DNA of 13,644 bases from Anaerolineae bacterium (GCA_020852775.1 JADZAD010000298.1:1-13644), one strand, 5' to 3'. Counted from the first letter of the stretch, positions 1-7,756 are shown. A program made the numbers and translations. Notes: generated by a model from the letters alone, not told the origin.

Positions 1-618
1 CGCCGAGCAGCCATACGCCAACCACAGGTAAGACATCAGTGGCAGGTCGTCCTTTACCCAGCGCCCGATGATCAGGTAGGCCGCCGCCGCGACCGCGCCT
101 ACCGCGGCCAGCGCTCCGCCCAGCAGCGGATTTGAACCCAGGCCGGTACCCGGAGCAGCCGTCAGCGCCATCAGGGCGCTGCTCGCCAGCACCAGCACGA
201 TCCCGGCCAGCACCAGCGGCTTTGGCCAGGCGCGCAGCAGGACAGCCTCGAACAATGCCACCCACACCGGGCTGGAGTTGATCAGCATCACACCGATGAT
301 CACCGAGACGTACTCCAGGGCTCCAATCCACAGGGTGAAGTGCAGAGCGAGGAGCCGGCCAGAGGCGACCCCCAGCCAGACTGTGCGCGGCCTCAGGCTC
401 CGGATCGGCGCGAGCGACGCCCGGTAGGCCAGCGGTGTCAGCAGCAGCGCGGAGAGCACCAGCCGCCCCGCTGCGATCACCATCGAGGGAACACCCGCCC
501 CCTGTGCCAGCCGGATCAGGATCGCGGCGGACGCCATCGCGGGGATGCCCAGCGCCAGCGCCGCCGTCACCTGCAGGGTAGTCGAGACACGGACGGGTGA
601 GGCGTCAGGCGCGGTCAT
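1..618 (-). CDS. EamA/DMT-family permease, partial (C-terminus beyond left edge)
   Basis: The frame is open from an ATG at 618 to the window edge and gives 206 residues (begins MTAPDASPVRVST). It is very hydrophobic, with about six predicted membrane segments, roughly at residues 17-37, 45-63, 78-94, 100-125, 134-153 and 165-185. The first five or six match the N-terminal EamA half of a 10-TM drug/metabolite transporter, including a segment like VIIGVMLINSSPVWVALFEA, typical of the family. The start codon overlaps the stop of the homoaconitase small-subunit gene (ATGA at 615-618), so translation is probably coupled and the gene is the last visible cistron of the lysine operon. DMT proteins export or import amino acids and other metabolites. 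A role in exporting lysine or an intermediate is inferred from context only. The second EamA repeat is not visible. Confidence 0.85.
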   Translation of the reverse strand, partial: MTAPDASPVRVSTTLQVTAALALGIPAMASAAILIRLAQGAGVPSMVIAAGRLVLSALLLTPLAYRASLAPIRSLRPRTVWLGVASGRLLALHFTLWIGALEYVSVIIGVMLINSSPVWVALFEAVLLRAWPKPLVLAGIVLVLASSALMALTAAPGTGLGSNPLLGGALAAVGAVAAAAYLIIGRWVKDDLPLMSYLWLAYGCSA

Positions 619-1118
619 GATCCAGCCTGCGCCTGGAAGCGCACTTTAAGCATCGGGATCAGGCCACCGGCGTCGATGATCGCCTGCACGGACGGCGAGA
701 GCGCCGGCATCTCAAATGTTCTGTCCCCGGCATAGATCACCCCCTGCTCGCGGTCAACCGTGATGCTATCGCCGGTCCGGACGGCCTCCGCCAGCCCGGG
801 CAGCACGACCGGCAGAACACCCTGGTTGATGCAATTGCGGTAGTAGATACGGCTGAACGAGGCTGCCACAATGAGCGGCACCCCGACGAGCTTCAGACAG
901 GTAACCGCCTGCTCGCGGCTGCTGCCACAGCCCCAGTTGCGCCCCGCCACGATCACGTCACCGGGCCGGGCCGCGCCGACGAATGCCGGGTCGAGGTCTT
1001 CGAGCGCATGCGCCGCGATGTCTTCCGGTGTCTTGAGCGTGTAGGTGTACTTGCCGGGGAAGATCACGTCCGTGTTGACGTTGTCCCCGTAGACCCAGAC
1101 ACGGTGTGTTTCAGGCAT
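615..1118 (-). CDS. lysU: Homoaconitase/isopropylmalate dehydratase-type small subunit (LysU/HacB-like)
   Basis: This is a LeuD-family swivelling domain of 167 aa, the usual length for prokaryotic small subunits. Visible motifs are YGDNVNTDVIFPGKY (10-24), GRNWGCGSSREQA (59-71) and SRIYYRNCINQGV (89-101), all hallmarks of the family. The loop PGKYTYT (21-27) lies where substrate specificity is set. With the large subunit it should dehydrate and rehydrate homocitrate/homoaconitate in the AAA pathway. Homology alone cannot exclude isopropylmalate; the lysine operon context decides the call. I chose ATG 1118 over an in-frame ATG at 1145 because AAGGAGAG sits about 9 nt upstream of it and overlaps the stop of the large-subunit gene, while the longer start would add a non-conserved extension inside that gene. 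The stop overlaps the EamA start. Confidence 0.88.
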   Translation of the reverse strand: MPETHRVWVYGDNVNTDVIFPGKYTYTLKTPEDIAAHALEDLDPAFVGAARPGDVIVAGRNWGCGSSREQAVTCLKLVGVPLIVAASFSRIYYRNCINQGVLPVVLPGLAEAVRTGDSITVDREQGVIYAGDRTFEMPALSPSVQAIIDAGGLIPMLKVRFQAQAGS

Positions 1119-1131
1119 TGCTGGCCTCTCC

Positions 1132-2397
1132 TTACAGGAACTCACGCGGGTCAGTGATCACGCCGCGAATCGCGCTGGCGGCGACCACATACGGGCTGGC
1201 GAGGTAGATCGGCGCTTCCGGTGTCCCCATGCGGCCCCGGAAGTTGCGGTTCGCGCTGCTGATTGTGGATTCGTTCGGCGCAGGGATGCCCATGTGGTTG
1301 CCCATACACGGGCCACAGCCCGGCGTGTTAACCGTCGCCCCGGCCTCAACCAGCGTCTGGATATAGCCACGCTTCATCCCCTCCATGAGCACCTCGGCGC
1401 TCGCCGGGATCACGATCATCCGGATAGCAACCTTCCGCCCCTTGAGCACCTGCGCCGCCGCTTCGAGGTCTTCAAGCCGCCCGTTTGTGCATGTCCCCAG
1501 GAAGGCTTGTTCGACAGGCTGTCCGGCGGCATCTGAGATCGTCACGACGTTGTCCGGGCTGCCGGGCAGCGCGATCTGCGGCTCCATCACGCTCACATCC
1601 AGCGTGTACTCAACCTCATAGCGCGCGTCCGCGTCCGGGTAAAGCGGGGTATAATCCCGGGTACGCTTCGCCTCCAGCGCATCGAAAACCACCTGGTCCG
1701 GCGGCATGTAGGCATTCTTCGCGCCGAACTCCGCCATGACGTTGGGCAGCACCGGGCGGTCATCCAGCGAGAGGGCTGGCAGCAGATCGCCCGTGAACTC
1801 AATCGAGCGGTACAGCCCACCTTCAACGCCGTTGTCACCCACCACTTTAAGCGAGACATCCTTAATCGTCACACCGGGGCGCAGCCGCCCATTGAGCGTC
1901 ACGCGCATCGACTCCGGCACACGCACCCACAGCTCCCCCGTCGCCCACAGCGCTGCCATCTCACTGCGCCCAACGCCCGCACCGAATGCGCCCATCCAGC
2001 CGTAATGCGTACTGTGGCTGTCCGCCCCAAGGATCGACTCCCCGGGCAGGATCAGGGCTTCCTCGCTGATCACCTGGTGGCAGATGCCGCGCCCGACCTC
2101 AAAGAAGTGCCGGATGCCCTGCTCCTTTACCCACTGGCGGATCTCCGCGTGGTTTTGTGCATGGAGTGTGGTAGGCGCGGGGGCAGCGTGGTCGAGGGTG
2201 ATGGCGACTCGTTCCGGGTAGCGGATGCCCGGCGCCCCGATCTCACGGAACAGCCGCGCGATCGCCGCCGAATTGTCGTGGCTGAAGACCAGGTCGGGCG
2301 TAATGTCAAGGATATCCCCGGCACGCGCGGAGCGCTTGCCCGCGGCGCGGGCGAGTGCCTTCTCCACGAAGGTGTAACCGTGCTCTGAAGCGGTCAT
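1132..2397 (-). CDS. lysT: Homoaconitase/isopropylmalate dehydratase-type large subunit (LysT/HacA-like)
   Basis: A 421-aa LeuC/aconitase-superfamily catalytic subunit, the length expected for the archaeal/Thermus-type LeuC2 and HacA branch. Residues for the [4Fe-4S] cluster are all present: Cys303 in FLGTCTNGR, and Cys361 and Cys364 in TPGCGPCMGNH. Other family signatures are LDHAAPAPT near residue 68 and GADSHSTHYGWMGAFGAGVG in the first third. It would convert homocitrate through cis-homoaconitate to homoisocitrate together with the adjacent small subunit. A GAAAGG stretch lies 7 nt before the ATG. The gap to the upstream homocitrate synthase gene is 30 nt, and to the downstream small subunit 13 nt. 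The alternative is a leucine-pathway isopropylmalate isomerase. The neighbouring homocitrate synthase and LysW system, and the absence of leuA or leuB, favour lysine, though dual use is possible. Confidence 0.9.
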   Translation of the reverse strand: MTASEHGYTFVEKALARAAGKRSARAGDILDITPDLVFSHDNSAAIARLFREIGAPGIRYPERVAITLDHAAPAPTTLHAQNHAEIRQWVKEQGIRHFFEVGRGICHQVISEEALILPGESILGADSHSTHYGWMGAFGAGVGRSEMAALWATGELWVRVPESMRVTLNGRLRPGVTIKDVSLKVVGDNGVEGGLYRSIEFTGDLLPALSLDDRPVLPNVMAEFGAKNAYMPPDQVVFDALEAKRTRDYTPLYPDADARYEVEYTLDVSVMEPQIALPGSPDNVVTISDAAGQPVEQAFLGTCTNGRLEDLEAAAQVLKGRKVAIRMIVIPASAEVLMEGMKRGYIQTLVEAGATVNTPGCGPCMGNHMGIPAPNESTISSANRNFRGRMGTPEAPIYLASPYVVAASAIRGVITDPREFL

Positions 2398-2427
2398 GGA
2401 TCGGCCTTTCGTCCTCTGGCGGTACGT

Positions 2428-3570
2428 CTACTTCGACTGTTCGGCGTTCTCGTGCAGCATCGCGTCGATCTCGTGCAGTTCGAGCGGGCGGGCGTCGGCG
2501 CGACGCTTCACGTCCTCGGTGATGGCGCGGATCACTTCGTCCGGCAGGTCAAGCCCGAGCTTGCGTGCGCGGTCACGGATCGCGTTCCAGCCGGTCAGCC
2601 GGTGCCCGATCGTCACCTCACGGGTCAGCCCGAAGTCCTCAGGCCGGATGATCTCGTAAGTGTCAGGGTTCGCCAGCACCGCCTTGGCATGGATGCCCGC
2701 CTTGTGGACGAACGCGCTCTTGCCGGTGATGCAGTTGTTGAACGGGATGGTTATTCCGCACAGGTCCGCGATTAGCTGGTCGATCTCCGGGAGTAGCGTG
2801 AGGTTGTATTTCTGCACGTAGTCGCGGTTGAGTGTGTACAGGCGCGCTACCAGCGCCCCCAGCGGGGTGATGCCGTTGCGCTCACCGATGCCAAGCACGG
2901 TGGTGTCGATATGCGTCGCGCCCCCTTCGAGCGCAGCGGTCGCGTTGGCGACCGCACAGCCGCTGTCGTTGTGCCCGTGGAACTCGACGTCTGTCCCCGT
3001 CAGGCGCACGATCTGGTGCACCATGTTATAGACCTGCAGCGGCGTTGCCACGCCGACCGTGTCCGCGACGCCAAAGCGGTTGACGAGCTTCGCCTCGGCG
3101 ATGGCCAGGTATACCCGCAGCAGGTCAGACTCACGGCTGCGGAAGGAATCCTCAGTGCTGAAGCGCAGGATGATTCCCGGCGCCTGCTCACGCACGAAGG
3201 ACAGCACTTCCAGCGCAAGGTCGATGATCTGGCGGATGCTCTTCCCGTGTGAGTGCTCCATCAACTGCTGTGAGGTGCCGATGACGATATCGATGCCATC
3301 CACGCCGGTATCCAGCGCCCGCAGCGCATCCTGCTTGTTGCAGCGGATGTGCGTCAGGATCTTCGACTTCAGGCCCAGGCCGACGATCTGGCGGATGTCC
3401 GCTTCACTTTGCGGCGAGGCCAGCGGGGAGGTCATCTCGATGAACTCGACGCCGAAGTCGTCCAGCAGCCCGGCGATCTCGATCTTCTGCGGCGTGGAAA
3501 ACGTCGCGGTGCTGAACTGTTCTCCCTCGCGCAGGGTACTTTCTATGACATGGAAATCTTCAAATGGCAT
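2428..3570 (-). CDS. lysS: Homocitrate synthase (first enzyme of the AAA lysine pathway)
   Basis: A 380-aa DRE-TIM metallolyase that condenses acetyl-CoA with 2-oxoglutarate. The active-site start ESTLREGEQF (10-19) supplies Arg14 and Glu15, and the metal-binding HxH is His198/His200 in EFHGHNDSGCA. GIGERNGITPLGAL (227-240) is typical of homocitrate rather than isopropylmalate synthases. By remembered alignment to the Thermus enzyme, His74, Asp94 and Arg136 match residues involved in substrate binding and lysine feedback. Segments such as SKILTHIRC and GIDIVIGTSQ read like the fungal Lys20/Lys21 enzymes. I chose ATG 3570: GAGGAG lies about 10 nt upstream and conserved sequence begins at once. 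A longer frame to 3618 would add 16 basic, non-conserved residues inside lysJ. The gene overlaps the end of lysJ by 11 nt. Confidence 0.93.
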   Translation of the reverse strand: MPFEDFHVIESTLREGEQFSTATFSTPQKIEIAGLLDDFGVEFIEMTSPLASPQSEADIRQIVGLGLKSKILTHIRCNKQDALRALDTGVDGIDIVIGTSQQLMEHSHGKSIRQIIDLALEVLSFVREQAPGIILRFSTEDSFRSRESDLLRVYLAIAEAKLVNRFGVADTVGVATPLQVYNMVHQIVRLTGTDVEFHGHNDSGCAVANATAALEGGATHIDTTVLGIGERNGITPLGALVARLYTLNRDYVQKYNLTLLPEIDQLIADLCGITIPFNNCITGKSAFVHKAGIHAKAVLANPDTYEIIRPEDFGLTREVTIGHRLTGWNAIRDRARKLGLDLPDEVIRAITEDVKRRADARPLELHEIDAMLHENAEQSK

Positions 3571-4738
3571 GGCTGATGGTCTCCTCAACGATCGTGATCG
3601 CCTGCCACAAATCCTCATCTGAAATGACGAGCGGCGGCAGCAGGCGTAACACCGTCAACCCGGCGGGGAGCGCCAGCACCCCGCGTGCTTGCAGCGCCCG
3701 CAGTACGGGCGCGACCTTGTCCTTCAGTTCGATCCCGATCAGCAGGCCCCGTCCGCGCACCTCGCGGATCGCCTCCGCTGGCAGGTTCTCCCGCAGGTGG
3801 GCCATAACGGCCTCTCCGCGTGTCCGGGCGCGCTCGATCAGGTCGGAGTGGCAGAGCACGTCCAACACGGCCAGCCCGGCGGCGCAGGCCAGCGGGTTCC
3901 CACCGAAGGTGCTGCCGTGGCTGGCAGGCGGCAGCGCGCCGACTCGCTCACCCATGAGCACCGCCCCCATCGGGACGCCCCCGCCGATGCTCTTCGCCAG
4001 CGCGATCAGGTCAGGCTGCACATCGTCGTACTCGTGTCCGAAGAAATACCCCGTTCGCCCGAAGCCAGTCTGAATCTCATCAAGGATCAGCAGCGCCCCG
4101 CGTTCATGGCACAGACGTTCAGCCGCTTTGAGATAGCCCGGTTCCGCTGGGTGGACACCGCCCTCTCCCTGCACCGGCTCAATGATCATCGCGGCGGTCT
4201 GGTCGGTGATCGCCTCCGCCAGCCGGTCAATGTTGTTGAAAGGCACATGCGACATCCCCGGCACGAGCGGCTCGAAAGGCTCGCGGTAGGCCTTGTTCCA
4301 TGTCGCGCTGAGAGCGCCCATGGTACGGCCATGAAACCCGCGCATCGCGGCTACTATGCCAGTGCGCCCGGTAGCCACACGCGCCAGCTTGATCGCGGAT
4401 TCAATCGCTTCCGCGCCGGAGTTGCACAGGTACACCCGGGGCATCCCCGCCGCCTCGCACAGCGCGGCCTGGTAGCGGGCCCGTACCGGGTTATGAAAGA
4501 ACTCCGGGCAGCTCATCAGCGTCGCGGCCTGCTGCTGGATCGCGGAGACGACCGCCGGATGGGAATGGCCGAGGTTGGCCGCCCCCTGCCCACCAACGCA
4601 GTCGATATACTCGTGGCCGTCCGCGTCCCACAGGCGCGCCCCTTCACCCCGGACGATCTGGATCTCCCGCTTGATATAGGTACCGCTGCTGTGTTCTTTT
4701 TCGAGCGCGAGCAGGTCCATGGTGGTAACGTCCAGCAT
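3560..4738 (-). CDS. lysJ: LysW-gamma-L-lysine aminotransferase (acetylornithine aminotransferase family)
   Basis: A 392-aa class-III, PLP-dependent aminotransferase of the ArgD/LysJ group. It should transfer an amino group from glutamate to LysW-bound aminoadipate semialdehyde, giving LysW-gamma-lysine. Visible motifs are NSGAEAIESAIKLAR (from 106), GFHGRT (134-139), EPVQGEGG (about 187-194), LDEIQTGFGRTG (about 219-230) and the Schiff-base lysine in LAKSIGGG (Lys249). I chose ATG 4738, which has GAGGA 7 nt upstream. A GTG at 4774 opens the same frame but lacks a good ribosome site, and an ATG at 4720 would drop six residues. The gene follows lysZ after 39 nt, the longest gap inside the operon, and its stop lies within the start of homocitrate synthase. 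It could also serve arginine synthesis, as in bifunctional ArgD/LysJ enzymes; the cluster favours lysine. Confidence 0.92.
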   Translation of the reverse strand: MLDVTTMDLLALEKEHSSGTYIKREIQIVRGEGARLWDADGHEYIDCVGGQGAANLGHSHPAVVSAIQQQAATLMSCPEFFHNPVRARYQAALCEAAGMPRVYLCNSGAEAIESAIKLARVATGRTGIVAAMRGFHGRTMGALSATWNKAYREPFEPLVPGMSHVPFNNIDRLAEAITDQTAAMIIEPVQGEGGVHPAEPGYLKAAERLCHERGALLILDEIQTGFGRTGYFFGHEYDDVQPDLIALAKSIGGGVPMGAVLMGERVGALPPASHGSTFGGNPLACAAGLAVLDVLCHSDLIERARTRGEAVMAHLRENLPAEAIREVRGRGLLIGIELKDKVAPVLRALQARGVLALPAGLTVLRLLPPLVISDEDLWQAITIVEETISHAI

Positions 4739-4777
4739 AAGCCCATCCTCTTTCTTACCGGGCTGCCCCGGCACAAC

Positions 4778-5569
4778 CTAACGCGTAATGTGCGTCCCAC
4801 CCCCGGCGAGAGCCGCATCCAGCGGACGCTCTATGCGTGAGTCCGCCATGATGAAGCGCCCGACGGCGGCCTCCTGTGCGGCGAGCAGTTTCTTCTTCAT
4901 GCGCCCGCCCGCAACGCTCTCGTAGGCGGGCACCTGCCCCAACCCGAACCCGCCGATCAGCGAGGCCGGGTCGCTCACGTCACGCAGCAGGCCGGGCACG
5001 TTGCTCAAAATCACAAGCGACTCCGCCCCTAGCGCCTTCGCAATCGTCGCCGCGACCAGGTCGCCATCGACGTTGAGGCGCTCACCCTCAGCCCCCAGCG
5101 CCAGCGGCGCGACCACGGGCATGAACCCTGCGTCGAGCAGCGCGTTCAGCAGGGCGGCGTCTACCCCGCTGATCTTCCCGGAGTAGTCGTCACGGATCAC
5201 CACCTGCCGCCCGTCGCGGATCGCGCGGATCGCGGCCTTGCGCTCCGCCCGCACGATCGCGGGGCCACCCAGCCCGACTGCCTTCGTGCCGTACCCACAC
5301 AGTTCCGCCACCAGCGCCTGGTTGACCGCGGCGGTCGCCATCGCGTAGATATCGATCGTGCGGGCGTCGTTGTAGCGGCTGACATGCCCGCCCGGGCTGG
5401 TGATCAGCTGCGGCGGGTGGCCGAGCTGTTCACCGAGGGTATTCGCGCTGTCGCTCGCGCCATGTACCAGCACCCAGCGCTCCCCACCGGAGACCCGTTC
5501 CGCGAGGTTCCGCAGGGGCGCGCCATGCTCGACGCCTTTGCCCCCACCCAGTTTCAGGACGTTCGTCAT
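4778..5569 (-). CDS. lysZ: [LysW]-aminoadipate kinase (ArgB-type amino acid kinase)
   Basis: A 263-aa amino acid kinase that phosphorylates the side-chain carboxylate of AAA attached to LysW. The N-terminal phosphate loop VLKLGGGKGV (4-13) and LVHGASDSANTLGEQLG (34-50) are typical of the ArgB/LysZ fold. SPGGHVSRYNDARTIDIY (58-75) is the substrate-binding helix region. LNVDGDLVAATIAKALGAE (165-183) and GGRMKKKLLAAQEA (221-234) form the nucleotide-binding half. I chose ATG 5569 because GGAGGG lies 7 nt upstream and the conserved VLKLGG starts immediately; the open frame extends to 5632 but only as non-conserved residues inside lysY. Its start overlaps the lysY stop as ATGA (5566-5569), implying coupled translation. 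The alternative is acetylglutamate kinase (argB), disfavoured by the neighbours. Confidence 0.93.
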   Translation of the reverse strand: MTNVLKLGGGKGVEHGAPLRNLAERVSGGERWVLVHGASDSANTLGEQLGHPPQLITSPGGHVSRYNDARTIDIYAMATAAVNQALVAELCGYGTKAVGLGGPAIVRAERKAAIRAIRDGRQVVIRDDYSGKISGVDAALLNALLDAGFMPVVAPLALGAEGERLNVDGDLVAATIAKALGAESLVILSNVPGLLRDVSDPASLIGGFGLGQVPAYESVAGGRMKKKLLAAQEAAVGRFIMADSRIERPLDAALAGGGTHITR

Positions 5570-6618
5570 GGGTACATCCCTCCGAAGGTCAGCGCGGTGG
5601 TCTCCTCGAAGCCGCACATCAGGTTGAGGCACTGCACCGCCGTGCCGGAGGCTCCTTTGCCAAGGTTATCCAGCGCACAGAGCAGCACAGCCCGTCCGGT
5701 GGCGGGGTCGTAGTCCCATCCGACGTCGGCGTGGTTCGTCCCGGCCAGCAGGCGCGGCTCCGGGTGCCGGTGCAGGCTGACCTTGTCATGCACGATCCGT
5801 ACAAACGGCTCACCAGACCACGCACTCCGGTAGGCCTTCCAGATATCCCTGTCATCCAGCCCGGCAGGCAGGGTAACATGCACCGCCGCCGCCGCTCCGC
5901 GCACCATCTCGACACTCGTCACCGAGAGACGGATATCGAATGGGCCGTCAGCGGCAAAGGCCTGCTTCACTTCAGACTCGTGCCGGTGGCCAACGAGGCT
6001 GAACGGGCGCACCACCCCGGATCGCGCCGGGTGGTGGCTGGATTCACTCGGGGAGTTGCCCGCCTCGCTGCTGCCCACCTTCACATCAGAGATAATCGGC
6101 TGATCGGCTTTCAGGTAGCCCGCCAGCACCGCGGCGCGCATCGCCAGCGTGGTCGCTGTCGCGTTGCAGCCAACGCCACTCGCGTAGCGGGCCCCTCGCA
6201 GCGCTTCGCGGTTGATCTCCGGCAGCCCATAAACGAAACGCGGTAGCCAGTCAGGGGCGAGATGTGCCTGCCCGTAGGCCGCCGCGTAGCGTTCGGGGTC
6301 ACTCAGGCGGAAATCGGCACTCAAGTCGATGATCCGCCCGGCCAGCCCGGCGTAGCGTTCGATCTGTGTCTGGGCTTCTCCATGCGGCAGCGCCAGGAAC
6401 AGCACGTCGCACGGCTCGAGCGAGCCGGAGTCGATGAAGCGCAGGGCGGAGCGCCCGCGCAGATGTGGGTGCACCTGGTGCACGAATTTGCCCACGCTGC
6501 GATTGGCGGTGACCTGCGTCACCTCCACCTGTGGGTGGCCCAGCAGCAGGCGCAGCAGTTCGCCCCCGGTGTAGCCGGATGCGCCCGCGATGCCCACGGT
6601 GAGACGCTCTTCGCTCAT
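5566..6618 (-). CDS. lysY: [LysW]-L-2-aminoadipate 6-phosphate reductase
   Basis: A 350-aa ArgC-family NADPH-dependent reductase that converts LysW-bound aminoadipyl phosphate to the semialdehyde. The Rossmann motif GIAGASGYTGGELLRLLLGHP occupies residues 9-29, and the catalytic cysteine is Cys151 in ASGVGCNATAT. The catalytic His region is GHRHESEV (210-217). The loop VKVGSSEAGNSPSESSHHPA (179-198) followed by RSGVVRPF is the LysY version; ordinary ArgC proteins carry a shorter SGAGR-type sequence there. That is my main reason for lysY over argC. The length matches the family. The ATG at 6618 overlaps the lysX stop (ATGA), with AAGGGGG 4 nt upstream, and the stop overlaps the lysZ start. Confidence 0.94.
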   Translation of the reverse strand: MSEERLTVGIAGASGYTGGELLRLLLGHPQVEVTQVTANRSVGKFVHQVHPHLRGRSALRFIDSGSLEPCDVLFLALPHGEAQTQIERYAGLAGRIIDLSADFRLSDPERYAAAYGQAHLAPDWLPRFVYGLPEINREALRGARYASGVGCNATATTLAMRAAVLAGYLKADQPIISDVKVGSSEAGNSPSESSHHPARSGVVRPFSLVGHRHESEVKQAFAADGPFDIRLSVTSVEMVRGAAAAVHVTLPAGLDDRDIWKAYRSAWSGEPFVRIVHDKVSLHRHPEPRLLAGTNHADVGWDYDPATGRAVLLCALDNLGKGASGTAVQCLNLMCGFEETTALTFGGMYP

Positions 6619-7472
6619 GCGGCCCCCTTCGCCTGTGCAATAGTGAAGCGGATGATATGCTCCGGAATGTTAACCCCGGTCGTGTCGATGCTGTTACGGA
6701 ATTCCATCGTGTGGTTGACCTCGTTAACCAGGAAGCCTCGCTCCGGGTCTTCCAGCAGGTCGATAGCCAGCACACCGCCACGCCCTCCGCTGACGGCCAG
6801 CGCCGCGCGACCGCACAGATCGGCGATCTCTGAGGTCACCGGGCAGTTCGAGGCAGCCCCACCGCGCGCGGTATTCGTCACCCAGTGGGCGGAAGACCGG
6901 TAAATCGCACAGATCGTCTCCGTGCCGATCACGAAGGCACGGATGTCGCGCCCAGGCTTGGTGATGTACTCCTGCACATAGTAGATGTTGTGCCCGACGC
7001 CACCCAACACTTCCTTGTGCTCGATGATCGCCTCGGCGGCATCCCGGTCGTTGACACGGGCCAGCAGCCGCCCCCACGACCCTACCGGCGGCTTGAGCAC
7101 CGCGGGATAGCCGAGGCGCTCGACCGCGTGCAGCGCCGCTTCCTCGCTCAGGGCGATCTCGGTGCTTGGCTGTGGGATGTTATTAGCCGCCAACGCGATC
7201 GAGGTCTGAATCTTGTCGGCGCACACGCTGGAGGTGTGGTAGCTGTTGACTACCGGCACCCCCGCGGCCTCGAATAGCTGGGCCGCGACCAGCCCGGCGC
7301 TGGTGCTCACGCTGCGCTCCAGCAGCACGTCCAGCTCCGGGTGGAACTCGCCCAGCCGCGCCGCGATCTCCCGTTCGTCAAGGCGCTCCGGGGCAATCCC
7401 CAGGGCCTCGAAGGACGCGAACAGCAGTTTCTCTTCGACTCTAACCCGGCTGCACAGGACTCCGATCCGCAT
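6615..7472 (-). CDS. lysX: LysW-aminoadipate ligase, ATP-grasp (RimK-like)
   Basis: A 285-aa ATP-grasp ligase that joins the alpha-amino group of AAA to the gamma-carboxyl of the C-terminal Glu of LysW, protecting the amino group for later steps. Visible blocks are the N-terminal MRIGVLCSRVRVEEKLL, the ATP-binding VLKPPVGSWGRLLARV (125-140), EHKEVLGG (151-158), VQEYITKPGRDIR (166-178), the NTARGG signature (200-205) and the metal-binding FLVNEVNHTMEFRNS (247-261). Length and order closely follow Thermus LysX. I chose ATG 7472, whose A is the last base of the lysW stop (TGATG). A GTG one codon earlier is also possible. A related ArgX or RimK-type ligase is the alternative, but lysW immediately before it makes lysX nearly certain. 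Confidence 0.95.
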   Translation of the reverse strand: MRIGVLCSRVRVEEKLLFASFEALGIAPERLDEREIAARLGEFHPELDVLLERSVSTSAGLVAAQLFEAAGVPVVNSYHTSSVCADKIQTSIALAANNIPQPSTEIALSEEAALHAVERLGYPAVLKPPVGSWGRLLARVNDRDAAEAIIEHKEVLGGVGHNIYYVQEYITKPGRDIRAFVIGTETICAIYRSSAHWVTNTARGGAASNCPVTSEIADLCGRAALAVSGGRGGVLAIDLLEDPERGFLVNEVNHTMEFRNSIDTTGVNIPEHIIRFTIAQAKGAA

Positions 7473-7648
7473 CACTCGCCCCAGTCTTCCATCTCCATCG
7501 GCGCCAGGTCAACCGCAAGCGGGTCTATCCCGGTCACCTCAAGTTCAACACCGCATTCCAGGCACGGGACGATCTCCCCGATCATCACCTTCGCTGGGAA
7601 GCTCAGTTCCGCGCCGCACTCCGGACAGGTAACCGACTCTGCTGCCAT
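7472..7648 (-). CDS. lysW: LysW amino-group carrier protein
   Basis: A 58-aa acidic carrier that opens the operon, translated from ATG 7648 with a strong ribosome site (GAGGAG, 8 nt spacing). It begins MAAESVTCPECGAELSFPAK and has two CxxC knuckles, Cys8/Cys11 and Cys29/Cys32, which bind zinc in this family. It ends in the canonical EDWGE motif, whose last Glu (Glu58) carries AAA and later lysine as a gamma-linked amide. The surface is strongly acidic after residue 35 (LEVTGIDPLAVDLAPMEMEDWGE split around Gly40), as expected for docking to LysX, LysZ, LysY and LysJ. The stop shares one base with the lysX start. The motif is diagnostic and I see no alternative. Confidence 0.97.
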   Translation of the reverse strand: MAAESVTCPECGAELSFPAKVMIGEIVPCLECGVELEVTGIDPLAVDLAPMEMEDWGE

Positions 7649-7671
7649 GATGCCTTCTCCTCTATTGGCTG

Positions 7672-7692
7672 ATGATGGCGCAACGCCACCAT
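7672..7692 (-). promoter_or_regulatory. Hairpin directly upstream of the lysW ribosome site
   Basis: On the minus strand ATGGTGGCG pairs with CGCCATCAT around a TTG loop (9 pairs, one G-U). It lies between the second terminator-like hairpin and the lysW Shine-Dalgarno. It may stabilise the mRNA 5' end or affect ribosome access; no function is shown by sequence alone. Confidence 0.4.
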
Positions 7693-7730
7693 ATAAAGAG
7701 CGCCCTCGCGGCGGCTGACCGGAGGGCGCT
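7691..7730 (-). terminator. Terminator-like hairpin 2 of the lys leader (possible second attenuator)
   Basis: Perfect 9-bp arms AGCGCCCTC and GAGGGCGCT (positions 7722-7730 and 7699-7707) with an extra 3 bp CGG/CCG extension inside the loop. On the minus strand the stem is followed by CTTTATAT, a short and imperfect U tract. It sits 51 nt before the lysW start and just after the second Lys-rich reading frame. The U tract is weaker than that of the upstream terminator, so efficiency is uncertain. On the plus strand the stem is followed by TTTGTTG, but no plus-strand gene precedes it. Confidence 0.5.
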
Positions 7731-7731
7731 T

Positions 7732-7747
7732 TGTTGCTTCAGCAACA
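7732..7747 (-). promoter_or_regulatory. Small hairpin abutting terminator 2
   Basis: TGTTGCT pairs with AGCAACA across a 2-nt apex (in practice a 6-bp stem with a 4-nt loop), one base away from the 5' arm of terminator 2. It could act as a pause or protector hairpin in the attenuator, or stack on the terminator. Function inferred from position only. Confidence 0.4.
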
Positions 7748-7756
7748 TCAACAAGG

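Noticed and set aside
340..600. 86-aa plus-strand frame at the left end
   Set aside because: Arg/Gln-rich shadow of the minus-strand EamA permease, which explains the same DNA with membrane segments.
3689..4840. 383-aa plus-strand open frame opposite lysJ
   Set aside because: Antisense shadow of the aminotransferase; no family resemblance.
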